The notes under the pieces are model-generated. The model saw only the letters and a list, made by a program, of their open reading frames with translations. It had not been told where the DNA came from and did not search any database. Shown here piece by piece: positions 43,101 to 51,260 of a stretch of 64,000 nt of DNA. Origin of the DNA: Bacteroidales bacterium UBA1189. Its GTDB lineage: Bacteria > Bacteroidota > Bacteroidia > Bacteroidales > Bacteroidaceae. Where the stretch lies: assembly GCA_002309805.1 (NCBI GenBank), contig DBYJ01000026.1, positions 34,738 through 98,737 of the forward strand, written 5' to 3'. The number at the start of each line of letters is the position of its first letter. Position 1 is the first letter of the stretch. The translations under genes were made by a program, and so were the position numbers.

Positions 43101-43672
43101 AGATTCAATCTTCAATATTCAATCTTGAATCCACCGTCATCCCCGCCCACGGCTATCTTATCGTCTGGTGCGATAAACTTGAGCCACTCAACCAATTGCA
43201 CGCCTCATTTAAGCTTGATGCCGACGGGGGCGAAGTGCTGATTACCGCAGCTGACGAATCGTGGACCGACCAACTGACCTACTCCCAAATGAAGGCTGAC
43301 GAGACTATTGGTCGCTATCCCGACGGTAGTGCTGATGTCATCACCATGAATGTGCCAACTATCGCCGCTGTCAACCATGCTTCCAGCTATGCTGTGCCTG
43401 TCAGCCAAACCATGAGCATTGGCGACCTTGTCTCCAACGGCAGCCTCACGGCCTATTATGCAGCAGGGCGAATTGTCATCACCAATAGCAACGACGGTCC
43501 CGTCAGCGTCAGCATCGACAACCTCATCGGTCAGCAGCAACTCAGCCTCACAGCCGAGGTGTCAAGCGGACGTGCCGAGGCCGACGTCAGCCTGCTGCCG
43601 ACGGGCATCTACATTGCCATTGTCGCAGACAGTAACGGCCATCGTGCCGTCTGCAAATTCATGAAGAACTAA
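40142..43672 (+). CDS. Large extracellular LTD-CotH kinase-domain protein
   Basis: 1176 residues. Domains in order: lamin-tail domain (SWIELYNPDDAPVNL, about 10-130), a chitobiase-like/beta region, a carbohydrate-binding-like insert (about 205-385), a CotH domain (about 420-740, with VNGQLRGVLNLREP and FISFDLDYAF metal strand), a second lamin-tail domain (DWIELYNITSEPV, near 960) and a C-terminal beta tail (SVSIDNLIGQQQ to LPTGIYIAIV) of the secretion-tail type. CotH is an atypical kinase in spore coats; in Bacteroidetes its substrate is unknown. The signal is unusually short (MLTTLMAAALV), with no basic residues. Two palindromic inserts are translated in frame (about 42660-42715 and 43102-43131). 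The 3' end overlaps the convergent DUF5005-like gene by four bases. Confidence 0.8.
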   Translation: MLTTLMAAALVINELMAANLGTVMSPATNFDSWIELYNPDDAPVNLGGMYLSDNGADLRRWKMPSDVGSVPAKGFKVIWLGSHDIKATQAPFKLDADGGTIYLSDTDGTLVLSQEYPECISRTAWARTTDGGDDWGWTATATPGASNATASFASERLQAPVVSVGSKLFSSPLNFNVEIPEGATLMYTTDGSLPSAPKADGQEGDPWVEYVRNGDCEGDDASSLISRDAGGNGNVKRIVDGVGCDGSRGIRVHAIANPKNEYDAQLFVYTPDHIWRTGQKYRFRMMVRADKPGRISAQTHTTPGNYIYWQVLEGNYNITTEWQEIYYEGTITDEQVGKQGGWWGGQETYQDMHTIAFNLNVDKQENNFYFDNVSWQLYTGDDSGADASRKSEDGQFTVSKTTNYVFRLYKDGYLPSVPVTRSFIQTSNKYTLPVISIVGDKKYFTDSKIGLDCDGDGTNGKTGNGQTQPKNYNQPWDRPVNFSYLSPEGEMLFNQDVNIKVSGGYTRSQQYRSFKLKSSKAFDGENRFDFSFFPQKPYIRSKTLLLRNGGNDIWRHNARFIDPALETIIQRSGIDLDVQSYVPVIEYVNGQLRGVLNLREPNNDNFAYANFGYDDEELDAFENLEMKNGNDSVINRIFELGRHINDPGAYDELVSLLDIDEFINYMAVTLFLYNDDWPDNNIKAYRSRNDGRYRFISFDLDYAFKGCWDYSGTDPFVTFYKFKDSSAPRTSYNKDIVNLFLNLLDNEVYRHQFIDTFCIVASSVFEPNRAEMIVDELLANVKPMCQLMRQQGINDGHDPDRAATTIKNELKGRSATMTSYMKQFAPMKLSTVTRQRVTLTTNLSTQTANPSPLTSNLITVNGLRVPYAYFDGHLFGPIRIEAQAPAGYRFTGWKSSGNLFSTEPVIDLPDAGTISLTATFEPLTADEFAAQGIPPVRINEVSAANGIYVNDYFKRNDWIELYNITSEPVDVEGMYLSDNAKEPQKYQIQSSIFNLESTVIPAHGYLIVWCDKLEPLNQLHASFKLDADGGEVLITAADESWTDQLTYSQMKADETIGRYPDGSADVITMNVPTIAAVNHASSYAVPVSQTMSIGDLVSNGSLTAYYAAGRIVITNSNDGPVSVSIDNLIGQQQLSLTAEVSSGRAEADVSLLPTGIYIAIVADSNGHRAVCKFMKN
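43102..43131. repeat. In-frame palindrome GATTCAA/TTGAATC in the CotH gene
   Basis: GATTCAA (43102-43108) pairs with TTGAATC (43125-43131); between them are TTCAATATTC words. Translated as IQSSIFNLES just before a lamin-tail strand. Confidence 0.7.
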
Positions 43673-45018
43673 TCCCAGAGGGATTCCCAGTTGTAAACGC
43701 GATAGAAATAGGGACGGACGTAGTCGGCACTACCAGGATAGGTGAAATTGTCGGCTGTAGCAGGTGCCGTCTGCGAAGTGGAGAGCACCAGTTCGCCTTC
43801 ACGTGAAAGGGCGTTATGGAGAGTGACGCGGGTGAGCGTGTTATACGTCTGCGGGCCTTTTTTCTCGAGGCGTGAGGGTATTACGCAGAGAGTCTTCACA
43901 TCAGTGAAGGGGCCGTAGGGCGTAGTTGAACGCCAAATGAGCACATCTTGTTTGTTTTGGTATGCCTGTCCAACGAGGTAGTAGTATCCGCTGCGCTTGA
44001 GCACCTGCGGATGCTGGCAAGCGCCGTTGTTAGAAAGCATACTAGAACGCATGGCCACCTCGTCAGCATTAAGACCCGTAGCGGTTGTAGGTGCGGTAGT
44101 AGTCCATACAATGTCACCGTCGATGTTACGGACGCAGTATTCCCAAGTGGAAGCAAGGTCATAAGTGGATGTACGTGCCACAAGCACACCATTGATACCG
44201 CTCAACTGATAGGTGCAGTAGATGTAGTTATGCCCATCGTCGTCGCGCAGAAGACAGTTGTCGTAGCCAATCATGTTTTGCATCAGGTCGGGTTGGAGCG
44301 ATTCCTCTGTAAGGATACCATCAGAACTAATGGAATAGGTAGCCAGATAAGTAGCCTCTCTACGTGAATTGGATGTTTTATAGCATCCGTAGAGAACCTG
44401 TATCTTGCCGTCTTTTTCGGATGCCAATGCCGGCGCCAAATAGCTCTTTGTGGATTCTGGCGTAGCGAGGTTTTCGCCCTGATAGTAGTCGTCGGCCGCG
44501 GGGTCAGTAGTCTGAACGAGAGGATTGAGTTCCTTGAGGTCCTCGGAGGCGGGATTGCCTATGGTTCCGTGGGCAGACGTTTGCAAGAGCAAGCTATTGC
44601 GTACCGAATTATTGGTGGAAAGACGCGCACGAGTAGCCGCATCGACAACGCCGAAGTAACTGTCGCGTGCCAGCCAAAGGATTCTATTACCCGACAAGGA
44701 AGCAGACGACAGCACATCGCCTCCATTCCAGCCAAGAGTACGACTGAAGAGAGCATTGTAGAGCTCGTCGCAATAGAGGAAGATATTATCGCTATTTTGA
44801 CCGACGTTCATGACGGGCGTAAGCTGCCAGGAAGTATCTATTACTGGCTCTTTGAAAAAGACTACCGAATCTTCCACCACATCATCGTAGCCGATAGCCG
44901 CAGACTCATAGTCGTTGCAGGAAACGAACAGGTCCAAGCTTAGGACTAAAACCAAAAACTTAAGAAAGTAATTAGTTATTAGAGAATAGTGATTAGATAA
45001 ATGAATCATTTTCTTCAT
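43669..45018 (-). CDS. DUF5005-like beta-propeller lipoprotein, putative glycoside hydrolase
   Basis: A 449-residue lipoprotein (signal ending FVSC). The mature part has repeated blades with WLARDSYFGVVD, VRNSLLLQTS, CHHPQ-like ACQHPQVLKRSGYYYLVGQAY and WRSTTPYGPF, in keeping with DUF5005/GH43-like five-bladed propellers. It is the last gene of the SusC/D operon on this strand, so it probably acts on the glycan imported by that locus. The signal-peptide DNA contains AATCACTATTCTC-type repeat sequence and a GTTTTGGTTTTAGT run shared with two other genes of the operon. Activity is inferred. Confidence 0.65.
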   Translation of the reverse strand: MKKMIHLSNHYSLITNYFLKFLVLVLSLDLFVSCNDYESAAIGYDDVVEDSVVFFKEPVIDTSWQLTPVMNVGQNSDNIFLYCDELYNALFSRTLGWNGGDVLSSASLSGNRILWLARDSYFGVVDAATRARLSTNNSVRNSLLLQTSAHGTIGNPASEDLKELNPLVQTTDPAADDYYQGENLATPESTKSYLAPALASEKDGKIQVLYGCYKTSNSRREATYLATYSISSDGILTEESLQPDLMQNMIGYDNCLLRDDDGHNYIYCTYQLSGINGVLVARTSTYDLASTWEYCVRNIDGDIVWTTTAPTTATGLNADEVAMRSSMLSNNGACQHPQVLKRSGYYYLVGQAYQNKQDVLIWRSTTPYGPFTDVKTLCVIPSRLEKKGPQTYNTLTRVTLHNALSREGELVLSTSQTAPATADNFTYPGSADYVRPYFYRVYNWESLWD

Positions 45019-45039
45019 TATTATTTATCATTCTTGTAA

Positions 45040-46059
45040 TCAATTGTTGGTGATGCTGAGAGGTCGCATCAGCTCATAAACGAAATGCCACATTACCTCG
45101 GTAGGAAGTTTGTAGCGGTAGTTGAGCGTGAAGCTCTGCGTCTCGGGGTCATAGTAACTCTGCTTCCCCTCTATCTCGCCCACTTCAACGGAGCGGCTCG
45201 ACACTTCCCATGTACGGAGCGTCACCTTCTGGCGCTTGACAAATTCGCCCGTAGGCAAACCTTCGACATAAACGGGAATGTCAAGGAGTTCATTGGGATG
45301 TACAGTCACGACGATGCCGCGCTGGCTGATAATGGCAGGGGCAACGCTGTAGAACGTGCTTGGAAGGATGCGCACGCTGTGTTCATCTACTGGTACCAAC
45401 GACTTAGTGGCATTGATGACTGAGGCATCACCGGCTTCCGTAAAGGCACCGTCGGCCTCGCGGAAGTTCTGCTCGGTGCCGTCCATAGTAAAGTAAGTCG
45501 TGGATTTCGTAGTGGCGTAGTCGTTTTTCAGGTAGATGCGGAAGAGGACTTCACGCTTCTCGGGGGAAATCATATAGTCGGACACGGACTTGATGCGCAG
45601 AGGAATGTAATAGACATCATCGGGGCCGATGTTACTGACATTAACGCGGATGGGGAACTTCACGTAGGGTTTTTCGTTGTCCGCAGGCAAGGTAATGGTA
45701 TAGTCGGAAATCGTGTAGTTCTTCTCATCGAGCTCCTGGGCGTAGTTAGCATACGCCTCACCATAAGTGGTACGGTTATAGGAGCGCAACACCTCGGGCC
45801 AATGCTCAAGCTCTACTTTCACGTCCTTCTCAATGGGAGTGGTACCACCAGCGTATATTGACAACCACCCTTCGGACATTTCACCGAACGTGTACTCCTG
45901 ACCGAAGATATTGCTATTGTCGCTGACGATATATATTTCCTTACGATACTGTTCCTCGTCATAGAACTTGGCTTCGCAGCCCTCGATAATGACAATACCA
46001 AGAACTAAAACCAACACTCTGAAAAAGTGATCAGCAAAATGAATCGTTTTATTTTTCAT
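45040..46059 (-). CDS. DUF1735/DUF4361-type surface glycan-binding lipoprotein
   Basis: A 339-residue lipoprotein (signal LVLVLGIVIIEGC). An N-terminal beta-sandwich (YIVSDNSNIFGQEYTF to RIKSVSDYMISPEKREVLF) fits DUF1735, and a C-terminal lipocalin-like part (SVEVGEIEGKQSYYDPETQSFTLNYRY) fits DUF4361. Such proteins bind polysaccharide on the outer surface in SusCD loci. It follows susD by 36 bases and precedes the propeller enzyme by 21. Confidence 0.8.
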   Translation of the reverse strand: MKNKTIHFADHFFRVLVLVLGIVIIEGCEAKFYDEEQYRKEIYIVSDNSNIFGQEYTFGEMSEGWLSIYAGGTTPIEKDVKVELEHWPEVLRSYNRTTYGEAYANYAQELDEKNYTISDYTITLPADNEKPYVKFPIRVNVSNIGPDDVYYIPLRIKSVSDYMISPEKREVLFRIYLKNDYATTKSTTYFTMDGTEQNFREADGAFTEAGDASVINATKSLVPVDEHSVRILPSTFYSVAPAIISQRGIVVTVHPNELLDIPVYVEGLPTGEFVKRQKVTLRTWEVSSRSVEVGEIEGKQSYYDPETQSFTLNYRYKLPTEVMWHFVYELMRPLSITNN

Positions 46060-46095
46060 AACTCTTTATTTCTAACGTATAAACAAGAAAACGCA

Positions 46096-48105
46096 TTATT
46101 TTTCCCATCCTGGATTCTGATCAAGAAGCGGATTCTTGCGAAGTTCGTTCAGATGAATAGGCAGCAACACCATCTTGGGCTTGAACACGCGCTCACGAAT
46201 GGTGGAATACTGGATGATGGTAGGCTGATAGAACCCTGCCCACTCAGCCTGGTTGACGTTCAATCCCTGCAAAGGCTCGTTCTCCAGCTGCTCGACAATA
46301 CCCCAGCGACGAATGTCGTAGTAGCGGCGTCCCTCGTGGAACAGCTCTATACAACGTTCACGCTCAATAACTTCCTCGAAGGCATCCTCTGAAGCGAGTT
46401 CCTCGTCGGTGACACCTGGCAGACCAGCACGGAAGCGGACTCGGTTGAAAGCACTTCGCATCTCCTCTTTGTCGCGGCTGACCTTGATGCCGTCGATATC
46501 CCATTCTTGCGTGAGGTGGTTAAGAGCCTCGGCATAGGAAAGCAGCACTTCGGCGTAGCGTATAATGGGGAATGTCTTGGTAATGGTACGAGCATTGTTG
46601 CCAGTACATGCATCGCGTGGGTGGACGTACTTGCAACCCGTGTAACCCGTGATGTTATAGACATTATTGGTGGATACATTCGGACCACAGTTGGCACCCA
46701 TATAGTAACCGACGACAACGTCGTGCTTGCCTGTCTCGATGGTAGAAGACATTGTCCAAAGACGTCCGGAGAAACCGATGTTGGCATAGAAACGGGGCTC
46801 GCGGTTAGCGTAGGCAGCAAATGTGCCAGCCTTCAAGGTATAGTAGCGTGAGAGAATCTGATCCTCCTGGGTGATGCACGCCTTGTCATAGGGGCGGTTG
46901 AGGTAGGGATACTCGGCGCTGGCATTGGATATATCGCGTCCGTCGGCCATATAGAAGTAATCGACCATGCGCTGGGGCACGCTTACGCAGCTGCTACCAC
47001 CAAAACGCAAGGGAAAGATGTACCCAAGATGGTCGAGGATATTCTCCGTCGTTCCCCAAATAAGCTCAGGGTTGGTGGCTGCCACAGCTTCGCCCGTGAA
47101 CTGCTCGGAATAGGAGCGGTAGGGGTCGATGCCCCCAGCACCGTTGGGATATGGAGCAGACGGCACGTTGGAAGGAAGGGCGGCTGTGTATTGGTCAGCA
47201 TCGACGGTATAAAGATCATAGAGTTTCAAATCCATGACACGCTTGGCGGCAGCGGCAGCTACAGCCCATTTCCGTTCATCGTAGGTCTGCGAGACATAGT
47301 GTTCGCCATCGGCAGTACGGATGAAGTTTCCAAAAAAACGACGGGCAGCGAAGCCACCATTGAACAACGGGCTAGCTGCTGCTAGGCGGATTCGAGCCGA
47401 CAAAGCGAGGGCAGCACCTGCCGTGGGAGCCGCAATCATATCAACGGGACGTGTACGGGGAAGGTTTTGAGCAGCACCCTCAAACTCGGTACAGATGTAA
47501 TCGACACACTCGTCAAAAGTACCGCGGGCACGCTCATAGTAATCAGGAGCCTCGTTGCTGTTGAGCAGCTCATCCCCCATCAGAATCATGGGGCCTTGAT
47601 TGCGCAGAATCCAATAGTAAGCGTATGCACGAAGGAAGCGGACTTCGGAACGGAACTCGGACTTCTCAAAGCTGTTCATGTCGGGGACGGCATCGATGTT
47701 CGTCAGCAGGGTGTTGCATTTGCGGATGATGCGATAGCAGTTATCCCAAACATTAAAGTCCCAATCCCATCCACCCATGGACGAGGCGGTGATATTATCG
47801 ATGGTAAGGCTTGTGCCGGAAAACTGAATCTCAAGGAAACCGCCACTCCAGTTACCACACGACACAGCTTCGTCGCTGCCGGTAAGGCCAGGGGTGCTGC
47901 CGTAGTACCATAAACGAGCCTCTTTAGGAAGGAGCGATACGGCTCCATTATAATAGCGTTGTATGTTGACGCTGCTTGCAAAGATGGAGTCGGCCATGAA
48001 GGTGTCGGCGAAGTATTCGTCCACATTCAGGTAGTCGGCACATCCGACAAAAGATGATGCGCTGACAACTAGGGCCATTATCTTAACAAAAACACTTTTC
48101 TTCAT
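46096..48105 (-). CDS. SusD/RagB-family nutrient-binding lipoprotein
   Basis: About 669 residues from MKKSVFVKIM, with lipobox FVGC; ATGs six codons upstream are less likely. SusD helical TPR-like core with YYNGAVSLLPKEAR, VRFLRAYAYYWILRNQGPM, the long loop region and the C-terminal RRYYDIRRWG block are typical. It caps the SusC barrel and captures glycan at the cell surface. 20 bases separate it from susC. Confidence 0.95.
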   Translation of the reverse strand: MKKSVFVKIMALVVSASSFVGCADYLNVDEYFADTFMADSIFASSVNIQRYYNGAVSLLPKEARLWYYGSTPGLTGSDEAVSCGNWSGGFLEIQFSGTSLTIDNITASSMGGWDWDFNVWDNCYRIIRKCNTLLTNIDAVPDMNSFEKSEFRSEVRFLRAYAYYWILRNQGPMILMGDELLNSNEAPDYYERARGTFDECVDYICTEFEGAAQNLPRTRPVDMIAAPTAGAALALSARIRLAAASPLFNGGFAARRFFGNFIRTADGEHYVSQTYDERKWAVAAAAAKRVMDLKLYDLYTVDADQYTAALPSNVPSAPYPNGAGGIDPYRSYSEQFTGEAVAATNPELIWGTTENILDHLGYIFPLRFGGSSCVSVPQRMVDYFYMADGRDISNASAEYPYLNRPYDKACITQEDQILSRYYTLKAGTFAAYANREPRFYANIGFSGRLWTMSSTIETGKHDVVVGYYMGANCGPNVSTNNVYNITGYTGCKYVHPRDACTGNNARTITKTFPIIRYAEVLLSYAEALNHLTQEWDIDGIKVSRDKEEMRSAFNRVRFRAGLPGVTDEELASEDAFEEVIERERCIELFHEGRRYYDIRRWGIVEQLENEPLQGLNVNQAEWAGFYQPTIIQYSTIRERVFKPKMVLLPIHLNELRKNPLLDQNPGWEK

Positions 48106-48125
48106 ATTCATAAGGCACTTCATGA

Positions 48126-51100
48126 TTAAAAGTTAAGTTGCATTTGCAGGGCATAGCGTCCGGTGAGAGGGTAAGCCTGTCCGCAGGAGGTTGCCTGCTC
48201 GGGGTCGTAGATTTTCACGCTGTCCCACACATGGAGGTTCTCGCAGAGGAGCTGCAGGTCAATGGACTGTACTCCAACCTTGTGCATGAAGGCTGACTTC
48301 CAACGGTAATTGAGGCTCACTTCCTGAAGTCGCAGGTAGCGTGCATCGCCCATCCACCAAGTAGAAGGCTGCGTGTTGTTGACGTTTTGTCCGTAGTAGA
48401 GTCGCGGGAAGCGGGCGTTGGGGTTCTCCGTAGACGGGTCGCCGGAGTAATCGGCAGAAATCCAACGATTCTCCTTGTTGTAAGCAAGAGCAAGGACATT
48501 TCCGCGGAAGCCCTTGTTGAAAGGCATGTATCCATCGAAGAGACTGCCGTCGCTACCGCCGTAGAGGAAGTAATTGTGTCCCGTGCCGCGGAAGAGAATA
48601 TTGAGCGTAAAACCTTTCCAATCGGCTGAGGCGCCGAGGCCGTACATCAATTGCGGGATGCCTGCATAGGCAAAGAGAGGCACCATGTCATCGCTGTTCA
48701 CCACGCCGTCACCATTGACATCCTTATATTTGATGTCGCCCGGACGGAGGTTGCCGAACTGCGGAGGACTCATGTCGATGTCCTCCTGATTCTCGAAGAG
48801 ACCGAGGGCGATGTATCCGCGCTGCACGTTGTTGGCATAGCCGTTCTTTTCCAGATAGCGGTAAGGCTGGTTCGCCTCTTCCCAATTAAGAATTTTATTT
48901 TTCGAGAGAGTAAAATTGCCACGTAAAGTATAGCTGAAGTCGTTGCTCACCTTCTGGTGATACTCGAAGTTTCCGTCGCCGCCCCAGCTCTTCATGCTGC
49001 CCACGTTGCCATAGGGCATACTTACCAAACCGACGTAGGCAGGCACTTGCGTACGCTGCTGGAAGATGGCGTCGCGGCGGTCGAGGAAGTAATCGACGGT
49101 AGCCGAGAACTTGTCGTTGAACAGGTGGAAGTCCATACCGAGGTCGAACTTCTTTGCCTTCTCCCACACGAGGTTGTCGGCACCGACCTGACTCTCGGTA
49201 ATGGAGCCCGTTCCGCCCCAGATGGATGAGGATGTCTGGTCCTCGGAAATCAGCGTCAGATAAGGGAAGCGCGTGCTGGCAATCTGATCGTTACCTACCA
49301 TACCATAAGAGGCACGGAACTTGAGGAAACTGAGCCAAGGCATCGAGTCCTGTACAAAACTATAGCTGGTGGGCACCCATGCAAGGGCCATCGATGGGAA
49401 AAAGCCATACTGGCGTCCGGGCTGGAAGTTCTCCGAGCCGTTCAGACCGAAGTTGGCATCGATGAAATACGTGTCGCGGAAGCCGTAGTTGAGACGTCCC
49501 GATAGACTCTGGTAACGCTTGGGAATGGCCGACATACTGCTACCCGCTCCCGTTTCGGCGGTGTCCTCAATATAATAATAAAGGAGAGCGCCCAAGCTAT
49601 GTTCGTCGAACACACGGTCATAGTTAACGCTAGTATTGAAGAAAATCTTGCGCCATGTCCACGCCGCCGAGCTATAAGCCACGGAAACCTCATTGACACG
49701 CTGCGAGAGGATGAGCTTTCCTGTGGAGCTACGCTCCGAGGCCATGTAGAGCGACGGAATCTTGTAGCGGCTTTCGCCGAAAAGCGACTGCGTGTCGAGC
49801 GAGCCTTGTATCTTCGCCCTCAGTCCTGGGGTGACCATCGACAAGTCCTGATCGAGGCTCATAGTGACCATGTTGCGGAAGTTCTGCTGACGGGTGGTAC
49901 CCGTGTAGTTCAGCAGGACGTAGGGCGAGATGTCGTCACCATCGTTCGTGGCAGGCAGATAGCCGTTAGAGTAGCGGAGCGGGAACATTACCGGCGTGGT
50001 CTTAGCCTGTGAACTCCATATCCAGCCCGTCATGCTCACCGACGAATAGCCGCTACCCATGCTGGGGCGGTCGTTCACGGAGAGGTAGCTGGTGCCGCCA
50101 ATATAGACCTTAGTCGTCTTTGTGAGGTTGATGTCGAGGTTCATGCGGTAGTTGTAGGTATTGTACCCGACGCCGCGCTTGTAGGGCGAGTCAGCCGCCA
50201 TATTGTAGGCCGACGATTCGTTCGACATGCCTAGCGAAGCAAAGTAGCGGGCGATGGAGCCGCCGCCACGAGCGCTGACGTAGTAGGTCTGCTGCAGCGA
50301 GGTGGGATTCAACAATTCGTCTTGCCAGTCGACGTTAGGATAAAGGTCGGGATCGAGGCCATACTTGATGATGTCCATCTCCACGTTGTCGTAGATGGGA
50401 TTCATGCCCGTGGCCACCGCAGCCTCGTTTGCCATCTCGGCATACTCGTAGGCTCCCAAAAACTGGGGCAGACGTTTCAGTTTTGATACAGTATAATTGG
50501 CACGTGCCGTAATCATAAGTTTCTGGTCAAGACCACGCTTGGTGGTGACGATGACAACACCGTTAGCCCCACGACTACCGTAAACGGCTGTTGCCGCAGC
50601 ATCCTTCAGCACCGAGAAGCTCTCCACGTCGGCAGCCTCCACCTGGCTCAAATCACCCTCCAGACCGTCGATAAGCACCAGCGCGCTACTGTTGGCACCA
50701 AACGTACCGATACCGCGCACCCAGAATTCCGAGATGTTCTTTCCAGGCTCGCCGCTTCGCCGCACGCCGATGATACCGGCCACACGTCCAGCTAACGAGT
50801 TCACGATGTTCGTGGCCGGCTTTTCCAGTGCAATAGGCGCTATGGTGGTGATGGCACCTGCCACGCTGATCTTACGCTGCGTACCCATACCGACAACCAC
50901 CACCTCATCGACGTTGCTTGTGCTCTCCTTCAGTTGGATGGTTACCGACGTCTCCTTTTTCTCCAGACGATGCGTCACCGATGTGTAGCCCACGTATGAG
51001 ACCATCAGCACGTCGTACAAGTCAGCCTTGATGGTAAACACACCATCAGCATCCGTCACAGTACCGATGCCGGGCTTGTTCTGGATAGTCACCGTAGCTC

Positions 51101-51230
51101 CGATGACCGTCTCGCCCGTCTCGTCGATGACAAGACCTTTTACCTCAAAGCTCTCCTGCGCCCTTGCTACAAGAGCAAACGCACAACCGAGAACTAAAAC
51201 TAAAACTTTTAAGAAGTGATTATTTTTCAT
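48126..51230 (-). CDS. SusC/RagA-family TonB-dependent outer-membrane transporter
   Basis: A 1034-residue TonB-dependent receptor. Order: signal (FLKVLVLVLGCAFALVARAQ), carboxypeptidase-like regulatory domain (VKGLVIDETGETVIGATV), TonB box region (VDEVVVVGMGTQ), plug, and a 22-strand barrel ending in aromatic QMQLNF. No STN domain, so it is not directly wired to an anti-sigma factor. Works with SusD to import an oligosaccharide; which one is not evident. Four genes on this strand share the locus. Confidence 0.95.
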   Translation of the reverse strand: MKNNHFLKVLVLVLGCAFALVARAQESFEVKGLVIDETGETVIGATVTIQNKPGIGTVTDADGVFTIKADLYDVLMVSYVGYTSVTHRLEKKETSVTIQLKESTSNVDEVVVVGMGTQRKISVAGAITTIAPIALEKPATNIVNSLAGRVAGIIGVRRSGEPGKNISEFWVRGIGTFGANSSALVLIDGLEGDLSQVEAADVESFSVLKDAAATAVYGSRGANGVVIVTTKRGLDQKLMITARANYTVSKLKRLPQFLGAYEYAEMANEAAVATGMNPIYDNVEMDIIKYGLDPDLYPNVDWQDELLNPTSLQQTYYVSARGGGSIARYFASLGMSNESSAYNMAADSPYKRGVGYNTYNYRMNLDINLTKTTKVYIGGTSYLSVNDRPSMGSGYSSVSMTGWIWSSQAKTTPVMFPLRYSNGYLPATNDGDDISPYVLLNYTGTTRQQNFRNMVTMSLDQDLSMVTPGLRAKIQGSLDTQSLFGESRYKIPSLYMASERSSTGKLILSQRVNEVSVAYSSAAWTWRKIFFNTSVNYDRVFDEHSLGALLYYYIEDTAETGAGSSMSAIPKRYQSLSGRLNYGFRDTYFIDANFGLNGSENFQPGRQYGFFPSMALAWVPTSYSFVQDSMPWLSFLKFRASYGMVGNDQIASTRFPYLTLISEDQTSSSIWGGTGSITESQVGADNLVWEKAKKFDLGMDFHLFNDKFSATVDYFLDRRDAIFQQRTQVPAYVGLVSMPYGNVGSMKSWGGDGNFEYHQKVSNDFSYTLRGNFTLSKNKILNWEEANQPYRYLEKNGYANNVQRGYIALGLFENQEDIDMSPPQFGNLRPGDIKYKDVNGDGVVNSDDMVPLFAYAGIPQLMYGLGASADWKGFTLNILFRGTGHNYFLYGGSDGSLFDGYMPFNKGFRGNVLALAYNKENRWISADYSGDPSTENPNARFPRLYYGQNVNNTQPSTWWMGDARYLRLQEVSLNYRWKSAFMHKVGVQSIDLQLLCENLHVWDSVKIYDPEQATSCGQAYPLTGRYALQMQLNF

Positions 51231-51260
51231 CTTTCAATCTTCATTTTTCAATCCTCAATC

